Below are positions 34,740 through 50,268 of a DNA stretch of 64,000 bases, piece after piece (positions within the stretch are counted from its first letter, which is position 1; every line of letters starts with the position of its first letter). Made by a program: the position numbers and the translations under genes. The stretch lies in contig NC_135551.1 in the NCBI RefSeq assembly GCF_964340395.1, positions 27,141,380 to 27,205,379 of the forward strand. Direction: 5' to 3'. This stretch comes from Glandiceps talaboti. Taxonomy: Eukaryota > Hemichordata > Enteropneusta > Spengelidae. The notes under the pieces are model-generated. The model worked only from the letters and a program-made list of their open reading frames with translations, ran no database searches and was not told the origin of the DNA.

Positions 34740-35174
34740 TATATACTCCAATGTCTGATCCGATGGAACCATTCACGTTCTCACGCTTCGCAGGGGAGTG
34801 GCTGATTAGGCAGTTATTTGTTTGGTTGACATCCCAGCAAATTGCAGGCTATGAAAATATAACAAATATGAAAAATAACATTTACCGCAGTGAATCAAAT
34901 GGGTGACACTATTTGATTATAGTGATTGCAAGATTGTGTTTTGGATAGGCTGCATATCGCTAAGTGAGTGTTCGGCGTGAGTGTACACTTGATGTTTGTG
35001 ATTATAAAACTTTTATATCAACGGGTACACCGGGAGGGTGTACGATTCGGAGAACAGCCGCACTCGCTCAGTAAAGCACAAAATGGCGACTTCGGTGGTT
35101 GAGGTCGGAGACACTAGTTAGCGCGTTTATGATGATTTTTATCTACTGATCAACGTGTTTTGAGTATCATCGAA
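34740..35174 (+). promoter_or_regulatory. Probable NHS promoter and 5' UTR with two upstream ORFs
   Basis: CpG-containing words become frequent from about 34970. Two short upstream ORFs precede the main start: 35083-35121 (MATSVVEVGDTS, context AAAATGG) and 35129-35149 (six residues, two ATGs). Neither overlaps the main ORF; the first ends 53 nt before the start codon. They matter only if the transcription start lies upstream of 35083. Confidence 0.5.
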
Positions 35175-37892
35175 ATGCCGTTCATCAAAAGGAAGATCGA
35201 CCCGACTGCTTTAAGTCGCAAACCTGTGGATAAATCTTTCCGCGATGAACTGGAAGCAGTTACAAACAACACTCTATGCAGTATCTTGCTACAACTATCT
35301 GATATATCGCAACATGCAGTGAGCATTTTCGATGAAATTACAACCGAGGCAAAGTCCCTGCAACAACGATCTGCACGCTTGCATTCAAGACTTACGAATT
35401 TGGAGGAAATAGTGAAAACTCTCGATGCCAAAGCTGTGAAAGTTCGTAAGTATCTATAAATTCAATTTTCTGTAGTCTTGGAAAGTTGATTTGGACTAAA
35501 TAAATTGGAGTAAACGTTATGGCCGAAGGGTGAAAGTGCGGTGCTTTTGTTTACTATTTGAACTGAACAAAATGTTTTTGAAAGAGTTGATAGCGTATCC
35601 CTGCATACTCACAGGGCGTTCTTTTCACTGAAAGAGGTGACAAAAGATTTTTGGGGAAATTGTTCAGTGATCTCACACTTGCAAGGTGTTTAAATCGATA
35701 GTTGTGCGTCTACAGTTATTTCCTATAGCTGTATTGAACAACGACTTATTCCACAGCTAAAAACAATGTACCGATAATTACAAGCTTTTTAAAAAGTCAA
35801 ATAAAACACAATACATTATTGTTATATTCATCTATGGAGAATGTCACAAGTTCTGATATTCCAATTACAGATATCAATGCAAGGATTGTTGAAAGTAAGT
35901 GGCCCTTCTTCTTTTGGTGTTATAGTGACAAAGATAAATACAAAATTGGTGGCCCTCGAGTATTGCACGATGTACCGCCAATTTAGCAATCTCTCTACAA
36001 ATAACTCGGTGATTCAGACCAAATCCTGACGAGAATTTAAGAAAATTGTGTATCGTCGCACACAGAATGACTGTTCGTGTACAGTTGGCTTAATTTCATG
36101 GTTTTACATGTAATACATAATCAGCTCAACTTTTAGTCACAGGTGGTAAAACGTCAGCAGTGACAATCGTGTGAAGTATATGAAAAATGGTGACGAGAAG
36201 TGCATGAACGAAAACAATGCGGTATAATATTTTTTTTTCCATAACACTTCCCGACCCAGTACAGGTTATTGGAGGGGGGGGGGGGTTATATTAACCATCC
36301 CGTAGGTGTAGGTGTAAAATAATTTGCAGTACTGAAGAAAAATAATTTGAGATACGTCTGCAACATTACCATACTATGTACAGTTTGTGTTCACCTTGTA
36401 TAATATGTTATAATAATTATGAACCATAGAGACATGGAAACCTCTTAAACAAACTGTTCTGTTTTGACTGAAGTTCACAGTCCTTATCAAAACTTTCTTG
36501 CTTAAAAATAAAACATATCACTAACTGGTTTGATTTGGTTGACCTGTCAAATCAGTGGTATGGAACAAAATACAAACTTGAAATCCACTCTCAGTTCAAC
36601 CATTTACCACAAAAGGAACAATGAATAATAATAGAACTCCAAGTTCAAGTATCAGCTATAAAAAAAACCCTCTCAACTGCTTGTCCATGTCCCTTTGTTG
36701 TGAATATAATGGCCATACATAAATCTGTGACGAAAAAATGTACACATTTAGAACAGAAATTTAAGCTGTATTCTCTTTGTGTGTATAAATTATCAAGCTA
36801 GTAAATTTATAGAAATTTTGCATTTTTCATCACTTTGAACTAAAATATTTATATCACTGATGAATAAAGGTTATTATTTTGAATTCTGTCCAAACAAATA
36901 TCCAACCTGCTAAAAAGTTGCAAGAAAACATAAGTTCCTGTAATATTAGCAGCAGAAATGCTACTAATTTCTCTCAAGGTAAATTACATGTAGTTCTAAA
37001 ATGCAATGTAATACTCTTTAATATGCATAACATAATACCCTTATATTATCTTTATGTAAATTAGAAACAAAACCCAACATTAAATGAATTCAGTTGACAT
37101 GTAAAACATATACATAACATATGATATAAGTTTTTTAGTTTTGGTTTTGATTCTTGTGAAAGTGATTATTACTGGGTCATTGCTTTATGTTTTAATACTT
37201 TAATTGACAACTTTATTGTGAATATATCATATGTAAAATGTTTGGAGTTAGACATATACACTTTGTACTTATAACTTAGTTTTAAAAACATATTTATTTA
37301 TTCAATACCAGGGATGACAAAATGGTATAGCAGGTAAAGTACCACTATATTTTTGTACTTCACTATTTTTGGATATTTATCTTGCCTCGATAAATCAAGG
37401 AATATGTTAATTTAGGAATATATGAATGTTGTGTGTCTGTACAATGCAATGATATTTATTGTAGTAGATAAGCCAGTCTATGCTAACTATAAATTGGTAA
37501 TATTGCAAGAGGTGGTACACATACATAATTGTACATGTACAATGTTTCAGACTAAAGTACATTCTGAAAGGTCTAGCCGTTGGTCCACTTACATAACATA
37601 CTAACCACTTTCTCAAAGTTTATAGTCAACTCACATCTGACATGACATCTCATTTCCCAAAAAGTTAGAGGATGGTTTATTAATTAAATTTTTAATTTCA
37701 TTCTCCTGTCTTCCAGACGATTCATACACATACATGCATGCAATGTATTCAGTTTTGAAAGAATGAGATCCAAAATACATAGCCTAGCACACACATTGCC
37801 ATGTACATCATACATGTATCATACATGCACCATGACATAGACCCTATAGTTACACGTACATGTACTGTAGGGTGTATGTGTGCGCGCACACA

Positions 37893-37950
<58 letters not shown>

Positions 37951-40314
37951 TACATACACACATACACACACATACATGTATATTGCTTATATACACATGC
38001 ACATACACACATATACATACACACAGATATGTATATAATACTATAGGATATGAAATTATTGTGGCCTTATATAAAGCAAGTTAGGACTGCTACCAAATTG
38101 TAACTAGCAGTTTGTACAACAGTCCAGCCATTTGTTAAGCAGTTTATACTTAAAATACATGTAAGATGAAACTTGAGAGATTTATTATAGCATATGGCAA
38201 AGGAGCAGCAACTATGGCATGTGAAAACATTGGCCTTGCTGCAACAACAAAGAAATCAATGGCCTTTGTTTGAATCTACTTGGGCTATTAAATCAATCTG
38301 GTCAGTGCTGTCATGTGTAGGGGGTATTCGTAAAGTGCTTTGATTTGGCGTACTTGACTGGAAATGAACCAAGAAAAAATAAGGATCTAAAAAAGAAAGT
38401 ATTATAAACTCAGTCTGCAAGTATAATAGGGTAGTGTTTCTTAAAAGTAACACATATTGTTTTCCACCGGTAATTTGACAGTTTGTTGTTGGTATTTGAA
38501 ACCTCTAGAGGTCTCATTCTTTTGTTGAGCCAAGAAACGATTGCTATCCTTGAAGTAAAAGTGGCCGACAAATTGCAATCGTTGTTGTCTTCGTGCGTAA
38601 AAGGCATCTCTATTCACATGTGTTGAATTGAAACATAAGTATAATTGATGGCTGTTTATTGGCCTCGAAACTCTTGAAATAATAATCAAGCCGTTATTTT
38701 AGAATTTTATTTAACAAATAATGGATTTGGGGAGTGAAATTCTAGAATAAATGTATGCATGTAGGGAATAGCAGAGAACAGGAAGTTTACTGTTGGATAG
38801 TAACTTAGCGTAAATAAAGATTTTAAGAAAGCTGGTTCTCTGAATTTGATACCCAGTAAGTGATTTGTGCACGTTTTTCATTTAGCAGGTGTACTCGGCT
38901 AACACAATGAATTTCCTTGAACATGAGAAGTAACATATGTCTGTAGTAGAATTGTGGAGATGTTTGCCTAAACACTCAGTCTTTGAATTTGATTAATGAT
39001 TTAACTAAAAGCAAGGGTCAAGTTTTCCCTTTATAGTTGTTACTGTTATGCCAGCATGTCTCTCGTGTTTACTGATTGGCTAGTAAGCCTGTCTCGTGTT
39101 TACTGATTGGCTAGTAAGCCTGTCTTGTGTTTACTGATTGGCTAGTAAGCACTACGTGACTGCAACAGTTCTAATCGAACGTCAAACTATTATACATGAA
39201 CAGTTTTACAAAATTCATTGTCTAAATTCAATTTATACCATACTCAAGTTATTGTCTTTGAACAGAAAATATGGATTATATACCTTGGTCCTTCTACGTC
39301 CCAACAGTTTCTGCATTACTAGTTTTGGAATGCTTGAAATATGAGTTCCAAATTATAGAAAAAGGAAGGAAAAAAGCAAGTAATAAAGGGTTCCATTCAG
39401 TTTAACATTTAGAAGTGAAAAAACAGTTGTCTGCCAAAGTTAGAGAAAAAAAGTTGGTCTGGAACAAAAAAAGTGATCCTGTAATCTGTATGGCTCTTCT
39501 AATAAGATACTTGAAATTCATGTATTGAATGTAATGCTTAGAGATGGAGTATAATTAAAGTTGGGGCTTGATTCTAACAAAGTCCATTCCCTTGGTGTTT
39601 AGGGACAGTCAGAATCATGTCCACACACCGCTTGCAAGCAGGACTACTGTACATGTACGTGTACACAGTGTACATATACCAGACATGAAAAGAATCCAAT
39701 GTCTGCTGGAATACTTGTTGAAAAATTTATTTAAAACTATTTGTGAATGAACAATAGTAAAAACAAAATAGATATTGTTTGAAATATGCTATCACATAAT
39801 GTATCAAAAATAAGTATTACAATATAGACCTTCATAAGATAACCATATGGTAAATATAAAAATTGTAAATGTGGAACTGCCAGTGGAAAGGTAATTGACC
39901 TCTTGCTAGAGATGTGTGTACAGCTGAGCTCCAAATTCAATGACCGTCATTCTGTGGAGTGCAGGGAGTGGTACACCTGCTACTCTTGACAGTAATCATC
40001 TCCTGGTTGTTGTTGACATATATGTGCATAAAATGATTTCTCTTGTTGATCATGGTGATGACAAATATTTTTTTCCAAAACTAAATAGAATGTCTTTGTA
40101 TCAGAAAACGTTGAAAATCATATAAAATGTTGTAAAAAGATAACGTTATCTCACAAGCCATAATCCAATGAGTACTAGCTGAGTGTCAACCTTTGCTTTA
40201 TACAACGTTGTAAATGTGGTGGATTTATGTAAGTATCCTGTATGGCCCTATGCTAACATGATTAGAATCCTTGCTCAGTATAGGAAATTTCATCGCCTTC
40301 GACTTCATGGACTG

Positions 40315-40347
<33 letters not shown>

Positions 40348-43300
40348 GTGAATTTTTAAAGTGCCAGTTTCCACTATGATGTAGAGTTCAGAGGTGCTGT
40401 ACAGTTAGAATGCTCTGGAGAACAGATATGTCTTTAGGTTCTTTTTGAAGGTGTTACCTGTTGTATTTCCAGTGGCAGTGCGTTCCATAGATGGGGTGCA
40501 GCATGTGAGAATGCACGTCCGCCATACAACAACAGTTTGTACTTGAATGGCACTGATTGGACAACATGATGCCAGACTACAGAAATCTAGTCTTGATACT
40601 GCATGTGATATCAAATCATCTCTATTAGATATCTTGATTGATCTTGAGATTCAATGCATGGATAGCACTAGACTGACAGAAATCATGTCCACATGTATAA
40701 TGAGTCTCAGAGCTAGCAAGTTCACTGTTATTGAGTTAGGGAAGATCGCACAATGTCACACAAACTCAACAAGCGAACTTCGTTTGTTTAGGGGAAGGGG
40801 GTCTGGCATGAATGCTATTGTCTGTACATTTGTATTTACTACTGAGATGTCCATAAGGTGATAAAAATTTACTTCTAATGTGACTTGGTTTCCGGTAGTA
40901 TTTTGATGTGTTTACCGTCATCTCAGTAAACAGGTTCATAAGGTTGGAACTTCATGTTTACCTCATGTTTTTACATTGCATCAATCTTATCAAATCATCT
41001 CTATTAGATATCGCTATTGATATCACCTTATCGTTTTTGTAACTGTTTAATGTGTGCGTTTTAGATGGTACGGTAAAATAGGCTGTGATTTACGACTATG
41101 GCCACTATTGAATAGTCTAAGTATCAGTTTGTTTTAGATTAATAGTTAATATGGGAGCAATGATATTGATATATAGAACTTGTTTTATGTCACAGCTGAT
41201 TTGTTTCTCTGTACAATAGCGATAATTTGTTGATTTATCACAAGTCACAACTTACAAAAGTGTTGTTGTTTTACTTAGTAACTTGATAACACAAATTTCC
41301 CCTTTCATAGAGTACTTTAAGACACTTATGTATTTAGAAAATATTGATAGTATTATACAAATGTAATATATGAAATGGAATTTTGTGACGTGAGAATTGA
41401 GTGATTATCATTGGTTACAATCATCAGAACTCAACAAACACTTTGAAATAGATATTTTAATTTGATTCAGTTTTTTGCCAAAAACACCTAAGTTTGTTTA
41501 GATCTATTCAGTTTCATTAATTCATCAACTGAATGGGTAAAGTTTTCAACCAACACAAAGACAAATAACTGAGAAAATGACAAAAATAAATTTGATGTAA
41601 GATTGAAGTTTTTCACTTTATAAATCTTGATTCAAAATTTTGAAAAAGTTTGATCTGATTTCAAATCAAAGATAAAAACCTGTGTTATATATTGTTACAC
41701 TGCATCAGTGCCTTCATTTCAAGCTTAGAATTTAATTTCAACTAAAAATTTCAGTTGTTTAATCAGGAGGAAGTCAGAAACCCTAGGGACATTGATCTGA
41801 ATATAAAACAGAATGTGAGATAAAAGTTTGATCAAGTGTAACACTTGATCAGTCTTTTTTTCACTACTAACTTTCTTTCTAGATTGATATCTATTGCAGT
41901 ATACATGTAAGTCAGTTTGATCAACATGTCATATAGGGCAGCTTTGTTAGTAACAGTTCACTAGGCAGTGAATATAGTCTGAAGATCATAGATATAGGTG
42001 ACGCCTGTCATACACATGTACAGACATTACAGGTCAATCATCACAGTTCAATCTATTGTCTGTTTAACCTTTGACCCTCAGCAATCGATCTTGTTATTAT
42101 ACTAGTGGCTGATATGTCAAACCAAATACAGACATCAGTCTGTGCTGTAATACGGAAAGTGAGAGGCATGGATATTTGGTTTCAGAGATGTCTTCTCAAT
42201 TGAAAGAAGATATTAGTTTGTATCATACACTGTAGTTTGGAATGTGAGAGGTACAAAAAAAATGTATGGATTCCGCTTCAAAAATATCTTCTCAATTGTA
42301 ATAACAATCACAGTTTGGAATGTGTTTCAGTTTCAAATGTTTCTCCTCATAAAACTATCAATGTTGGGTCATTTTTACAGAATTAAAAAAAAAGGAAATA
42401 CAGTGCTAATTGGACTCGATGAACCAAAGTTACCATATAGTGCCGTGATGTTGGTCAGAATATTGTCCATAATTGGATAACTAATGGATCATTAAAATTC
42501 TATACTGTGGTATTCATTCATTCATTCATTCATTCATTCATTGCTATCTATTAATTATAAATAAAAATTAAGATACTTTGTAGCAATAACATATCACCTT
42601 TGACATATAATTATATAAGCAAGTTTTTCTCTTATTTATGCCAATATTTAGTCCAGTCACTTCATACACGAATTGGATGATAAACATATGTTCCTTCTGA
42701 ATTTTACCTAATTTTGTCGATTGAAGGGAAGGGCTTGTTCCAGTCTGTTATCATTAGGCTAGTTCGTGTCACGGTGTGTTGATAACCTAATCTAATGTGT
42801 GATTGTACATTCACTAGGAAATCTATGGATGTGAAATGGTAGTGTTTGTAACATTTGTACATTGTATAATTATATAATTGATGTATACAATACATGTAGT
42901 GTTACTGCTTGTTGATGAAGTAAATCAGGACTCAATTCTGACATAGTCCATTTTCTGCTTCAAAATCAAGTCCTAACTTTAATGCACGATCTGCTAATAG
43001 GACTAGTCTAGTATAATAGTATCTAATACAGGCCAGGCCGTTCATGGCAACGGATACAGAATTAGTCCTGTTTGCAGATGAAAGAAGTCACGACTCAATT
43101 CTGACATTGTCCCATTCTCCTACATGTACTTCTAGAAGGAGAGGTTGTCAGAATCAAGTTCTGACTTACTCCGTCAGCAAGTAGAACTATTTAATTGGTT
43201 TCTAGCTTTCATATATGCAACAATTTTCGTACAAACATGTTTTAATCAGAATTTAAGAATGATCCATACATAATCTCTATTCTCTTAGGAGTCCAGATGT

Positions 43301-45610
43301 ATATATACACTGTAAGGTACTGTCAAATCTCCACTCAGCACTATTACAAATTAATTCTCTTGTAGTTCTTGATTAATTTATATGCAGACCATGTATATTC
43401 ATTTTTCATGATTGAAATTAATAATAGTGTTTTGAGGTCGGTCACAATATTTTTTTCTTTGTGATATATTTCCCATTCCATGGCCCAGCCTCCAGCAATC
43501 CAGCAGCTCACTTCTGCTTTGGCATTGTTGAAATAAATATTGGCAAATATTGAATTGAATGGAAAGTGAAAAGAAGGTTTACTGCATGAATATGAGAATA
43601 TTAAAAAAGTGGAAAAATATAGTGCTGTTGAATTAATTAGATTGTGACCTTTGACATGTAGTGCTTTAATATTCTCTGTACATGGTTGATTTTCTCTTGA
43701 AGAGATTATGTAAATTCCTTAATTTAATTGGAAAACCATGCAAGATGTTAATTGAATTGTGTCTTTAGGAAATTAAAGGCCCTATATGTTGATTGAACGG
43801 AAATAACACTGAAGTGCAAAGTTGTTGCAGAAGTGTGCAGCTGCCTTGGTGGTGGCTAGGATGTGTGGTATGGGAAATATAACTGAAAGGAAAAAAATTT
43901 ATGAGTGGCTGTTTACAGTTGTGTAAAAGCATTCAATAGTTTATACTTGTAGTGAAGAAATATGGGAATGTAGTGATGAAAATGTGCCAGCTTTTTAGTT
44001 GTATTCGTTTCCTTTCCATGGTAGAAACTGAAAGTCAGTCATAAACAGCTGGTGATAAATGGTCTGTTCTACTTTGCTTCGACATGCGACACACGTGTAC
44101 TGTCAAAGTTCAGTTCATGGAACTATGTGCAAATATAAGTAGCCATTGCTTGAAATGGTATAGCACTGATAACCTTGTGTTTTATACATGTGTGTAAATC
44201 TTCCTGTCAAATTCAGCTTTGGTTGGGGTTTGTTTATCAAGAGCTATTTAGTATTGTTTACCTATGGTATGTCGAGAGTGACCACAACATTTAGCCTGCA
44301 ATGAAAGCTGCCATGGAGTGTTTTCAATCATGCATTGACCCACCAGGACCTTACCTGCATGCTTTCAATTACAGCTTTCTTTGATGTGAATGACCCAAAT
44401 TGAAATACCATGACTTGGTATGAAACGCAGTGTAAAGAATTGTATCTGTCATATGGGTGGGCAAATGATAATTGATGGTTGGTATTAGTGATGGTGGACG
44501 GCTCAAGAAATGTTCAGTCAGACTTTACTCTGTGTATATACATGTAAGTGTACTTGCAAAGTCAGTCATTTTGTGAAGTGTTCTCAACACATTTAACAGA
44601 GATGAAAATCTTATCAAACTGTCCCCATAAGTTGTCATTGTATCACAATGTTGATGGCCCTGAGGAACCCTTAAATGCAAGGAACTTTAGTGAATTTTAC
44701 TCACAGCCCATAATAATAACAAAAAAAGCAGAAGGTAACAGAATATTTGTAACATAGAAAGAAGGAAATGATAAGATTGAAACAGTTTTCATTACTTTTA
44801 AGGGGTAAACCTTCTTGAATGAAAGTTAGTGGGAAATAAATAGACTTCCCTTTCTTACTGTCACAAACAGTCACAACACCAGTATGTTTGTGCATTTATA
44901 CCTGTTGATGTACAGTAGGTACTTTGAATAGCATTGTCTACTCGGAGCACAAAATAGTCCTTTCCCAACATGAACCCTACATTGTACAAGATATAAAGGA
45001 CTGTGCTTTGCATACAGGGTCCTATTGTCATAATTCATGGCCATTGGTAGGAATACTCAATCTAGGCCAACTGCCGAACCCCTCATAGTCTTCACACTTG
45101 ACCAGTCTAAATGGGTGGTACAATAGCTGTGTATCAGTCTATTCACTGCTGGACTGTTGACAAGCCTGAATGTCCAATCATAGCTGGAGGTAAATAACAC
45201 AGATGCATGTACTCACAGCTACACAAGTATTAAATGGTCTGTCACAGTGGTAGAACACCCAGTTTGTTTCTTAAGATACTTTAGCCTTCGACCCATGCTT
45301 TCTTGTTCTATAGAAGAGTAAAGAAATTAAATGTATGTTTGGCATGGTAGGTTTTTAGCCAGTCAATAGGAATGGTGGTTCAGTAAACCCTATATCATTC
45401 TACATGGATGGTAGACTTGCAAAGTATGGTCATTCTGCCAATACAGTAATCAATCTACATGTATTATTGGCTTCTAAACCAAAATGTAGCATTTGAACTG
45501 AAAATAGGACCAATCATCTGTTTTGTTACATATATCCAACACCTCCATACATTTTTGTATGTGTCATCAGTTTTATATGACTGAACTATATGTACATATA
45601 CCTAGATGTC

Positions 45611-45659
<49 letters not shown>

Positions 45660-48600
45660 GTTCACTGTCTGTCTATCGCTATCTCTGTCAGTGTCTGTGT
45701 CTTTGTCGGTCTGTCTCTGTCTACATGTATTTCCACCTGTCTGTGTCTGTCTCTCTGCGTGTGTCTCTTTTTCTTTCTCTCTCTCCATCTCTCTGCATGT
45801 AGATGATGTCATAGTTTATATGTGCATGTACAATTTGCCCATAGATGTATATAAAGTTGTCAATTTGAAGACACTTACCAAATGGCTATCAAAACTTGAT
45901 ATCTTTGTAAATCCCTCAGCTTCCTTGTTTATTTTAGTGAACAAAAGTGAAAGTGTTCACTGAAAGGAAATGTACCAACAAACTATACTTTAGTTTATTT
46001 CCTGAGTGATTATGGAGTAAGTCAATATTCTCAGAATATCTATGTCAGCAACCAGTATCCTGCATACACTGTGACTAATTGGATTATTTGCCAATTAAAG
46101 TGTTATTTCCCGGCAGCTTAACTCAGTATCTAAACTCTGTCTGTTTGACTGCATTAGCCTCTAGTCTGTAAGATAAGAAATGTCAGGCCACCCTATCAGC
46201 CACCACTTCGGTGAAGAGAGGGTTGATTAGACCAGAATGGGATTATGACACAAGATATTATTACAGTGACAGTGTATGCCATGTGATCGATAAATTCATC
46301 AAATTTTAAATTCTAAGCTACCATCCAGTTTGTTGTTAAACTTCTTCTTTTTGTTTTACTTATTTCATCTGTGCTTTGCAACCTTTGGTATATATATTAA
46401 GCATACCAGAAGAACATAGTAACATTTGTAAATATTTCTGAACTATTTGGTGTATAATAAAATAGTGGTGAAACTCAAGTAGACAAATTTCTATTAAAAA
46501 CACTGCTTTTTACAGATAAACCTCATACATTAACATGTAATAATACATGAAAAGACATTTATATATGGTGTGTTTCAAAGCTTTAGCCCAGAGACTTGGC
46601 TATATGTCTGTCACATACTGGCTGTTTTGGTGACTGACATTGTAAAGCCAGATAGCTAAGTCTTTGGGCTATAAAGTATAGGTTCCAAGATAGCTCCATA
46701 CATGTACATGTAAGTGTAGTGACAGAGATTGTTTAATACCAATGTGTTGAGTCATTGACTTGTAATTTACCATTGACTATCAAAGTACAAGTATCTTTCA
46801 CTCACTCAATGTCTATTGACTTTGTTTTCTCCCTATTGTACATGGTATGTAGCTGTGTTACTCACATTTCTCATTACCGTGTATCAAAACAAGTTGCAAG
46901 AATTCAAGTTGGTTGTGTTGACATGTTTATTTTGGTACTAGTACCAATTCACCATTAGCCTTGGACCCAGTGTTGGCTGACAGTTTGATAGTAAAAAGAA
47001 TGTACACAGTCAGTTGTAAGTGTTTTCAGTTAAACTCATGGTCAAGAAAACAACATGGAATCCATCATACATACTTCCACCATTTGTAAAGAGCCTTAAC
47101 TCAAAATGTCAGCCATCTTTTTACTTTTTAGGGACCTTAAGTAACTTTTTAGCAAGGAATCCATGCTTTCCTGTATTAGTGATTAAAGTTATACACATGG
47201 TACATTTGTATTTATAAAATGCTCTGTACAATGTACTTCACTTGAAGTGGGGCACCCTATCAAAATTATGGATTCTGGCAAGAAGATTAAGAAGATGCTA
47301 TAGATAAAACATTCAGATTGTTCATGTTCAAAATTGTGGGTGGATTTTAAGTTTGTTGTAGTGTTGTGAACAAAGTATAAAACTGATTTGTTACTGGTGT
47401 TATTGGGTAATAAGTCGTACACTATGAATGTATTGAATAGAGTGTATAACCTATATGAAGTACTATGTAGAAAGACATGCTTTACTATAAAGGAAATTTT
47501 ATGTCATAATATTGTTAAAATGGAAAAGCTTGGACTGAAGGTTAGTAGTGGTGTGTGGCAATCTACTCGACTTCTTTGTAGTAGCACTACTTAATCAAAG
47601 ATTTGTGAAAACTACAACAATGTAGGCCAGGTCATTCATGAATCTTTTTGCTTATTGTTTCTTGCACACTTACACTATCTCAGCATATGCTTACTATCAT
47701 TTCTTGGGTGACAGGAGAAAAATCCCAGTGAGAAGTGACATAAACAATGTGTAATCGATAGATACAGACTTTACTCTATAAACCACGACTATAAAGTATT
47801 TCACACTCCATACACAAACTATGATAGGTGTGAGACTAGCCAGACACTACAAACTACAATCTATATGAAGAGAAACAGAGTAGACTGCCATGTGTTCCAC
47901 TATAGCACATGGTACCATCATTCAAGGTTCACCCTCTCAATCTGTCCTGTGTTCCATTATAGCACATGGTACCATGCCTGTAAAGGGTCACCTTCTCAAT
48001 CTGTCCTGTCTTCCACTCAAGCACATGGTATTGGTAGGTTCATCCTCTCATTCTGAGTCTGCCATGTGTTCCACTATGCCTGTTATACCATCTCAGTAAA
48101 GGTTCACCCTCTCAATCTGTCCTGTGTTCCACTCTAGCACATGGTACCATACAAATGTATGTCAGTAAAAGATCACCCTCTGAATCTGAGTCTGTCATGT
48201 ATTCCACTATAGCACATGGTACCATGTCTGTAAATTTTCACCCTGTGAGCCCACCAGATGTGATAAATCTACACTGCAAGTGTAAACAAAATCAAGACCT
48301 GGTCTGGAAGATAAATGATAATGATTATTCATGTCTATTATCATAGATAGTCATAATCACTGTAGCCACACATGGAAATCTGAATTGATTCCAGGTCAAT
48401 TCCCCATGTCCCTACAGGCACCAAAGTGATAGAACTACTACAAGATATGATTCCAGAGTAAGGAAACAATATTTTTGATTAGTTTTAAATTGATTTAGTG
48501 GAATCAGTTAAAAACCACCTTTCTAAAACTTGCCAAGAATAAACGTCAAGATGACAACACTCATTTTTGAGATGCCCGGGATACATGTACCTGTTTCTTC

Positions 48601-50174
48601 AGTATAGACTTTCTGTATTCTGCATTAAGATTTGGTTGGGGGGAGGAGGGGGGTGGTAGTCTGGAAGCCAACATAGTCTATAATGAAAGAGGAATCTCAA
48701 TGAAGGATAGCACTAGACTAGGGAGATGGGGGTGTCATATATAATATATCATTCATCAATTTTGCATAGAGTTCACTACTTGTTGTTCCGGCAGATTTAA
48801 ATATCCAGTTGTAAATTATGGTTACTGTCGACCTGTTGTTTAAATTAAACTGTATGTTATTGTTATGGTGTGCAAGACTGGGCAACCAAGGAGGGTGTGA
48901 TATAAGCATTAGGTCCTTCTTCCACATAATTCACTACAGAGTTTTCCAATTTGGACCAAAGGACAGTCAGCTGGTACATATAATTTATATATTAGACTAC
49001 ATGCTTCGTATATTAAAAAGTTTAGGTGTTCCATCTGTTGCATAAATTACTGTGTTCTGTTCTAGTTATTGGTGGTGTATATGTTGTGAAAACAGTGGCT
49101 GTACTGTCAACTAGAAAAACTTGGAACTTTGCCATTCACAATCAAGTGATATGTACCATGGGTTGGTCCCTTTCCTGTTCGTGTTAGGTGTAATATCACG
49201 CTACAGTGTTCATGAAAAGGCCACTGAGTTTTCAGCTATTTCCAGTCCATAGCAGAAATTATTTAAAGTCAATTTCTGGTAGAGAGATGTAGATGGTAGA
49301 ATGTTAATGGTCAGTTTGTGAACTTTTCTCTTGTGATTTTAAACTAAACTGCAACCAAGTGAGAGCATGTTGTTTCAAGTAATCTACTGTATTTCAATGT
49401 CTCTCCTTGGTACATGCACAATGTAAAAATGAACTGAATTTTTTAATGATTGGCACACTTCCACACAACTCAATTACAAAAATTTGACCACAACATAGGA
49501 ATTCTTCAGAGTGTGAACTATGTTTCTGCTGCATATGACGTATGTCTAATTTTCTGATTTTGTTTCTATGGTGGAAATTGTCGAGAGTGACTCTTCAGAA
49601 AGTGGAAGCCAACTGAAAGACTAGTATCACAAAGTGGTTGATTTTGGACTCAAAAAATTCAGATTTCTGTGTAGTTAGGCTCTTTTTCATAAAAAGTTTG
49701 TGGGTACCAAGGTCACCAAAATACCTAAAAGTGTAATTATTTCAGTAGATACCTAGAGATTGTTATTAATGTTAATTTGAAACTTTGGATTTGAGGAATG
49801 TTGAGAGTTGTTACCAAACACCTGGCTACCTAATCGACCAAGTCAAACATTAAAACATGTCACTAAAATCTGTCTTGTGTTGTCCAACAATAACAACAAA
49901 GCATGGGCTATATACATGTATTGTATCAAATGATGTCACATTCAGACATCTACACATTGTAGATGTCATACTGACCATCTACAGGGATTTATATTTGCCT
50001 TTATAGCCCTACAAAATTACCCCAAACTTATAGACACACACAGTACAAATTGACATGTACATGTATGCAACATGTACATATAGTACATGATGTAGATTCC
50101 TTGCAAGCATAATGTACACGACTATGTCGTTTATATTGCATGTATCCGTATGTATTCATACAGATGTATGTATG

Positions 50175-50268
<94 letters not shown>

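Noticed and set aside
35175-35445. WASF/WAVE (SCAR) gene instead of NHS family
   Set aside because: Both start with a WAVE-homology domain and a MPxxKR-type N-terminus. However, QLSDISQHAVSIF, KTLDAK and the exon 2 VPVSNLD block match NHS/NHSL, while WASF would show RQLSSLSKYAEDIF and a basic region.
40547-40861. 104-codon plus-strand open frame beside the LINE fragment
   Set aside because: Its start overlaps the antisense end of the LINE and the rest shows no family pattern; treated as chance.
45523-45963. 146-codon open frame rich in Cys-Leu-Ser-Val
   Set aside because: Mostly (CTGT)n microsatellite and degenerate pyrimidine tract; no splice context or family resemblance.
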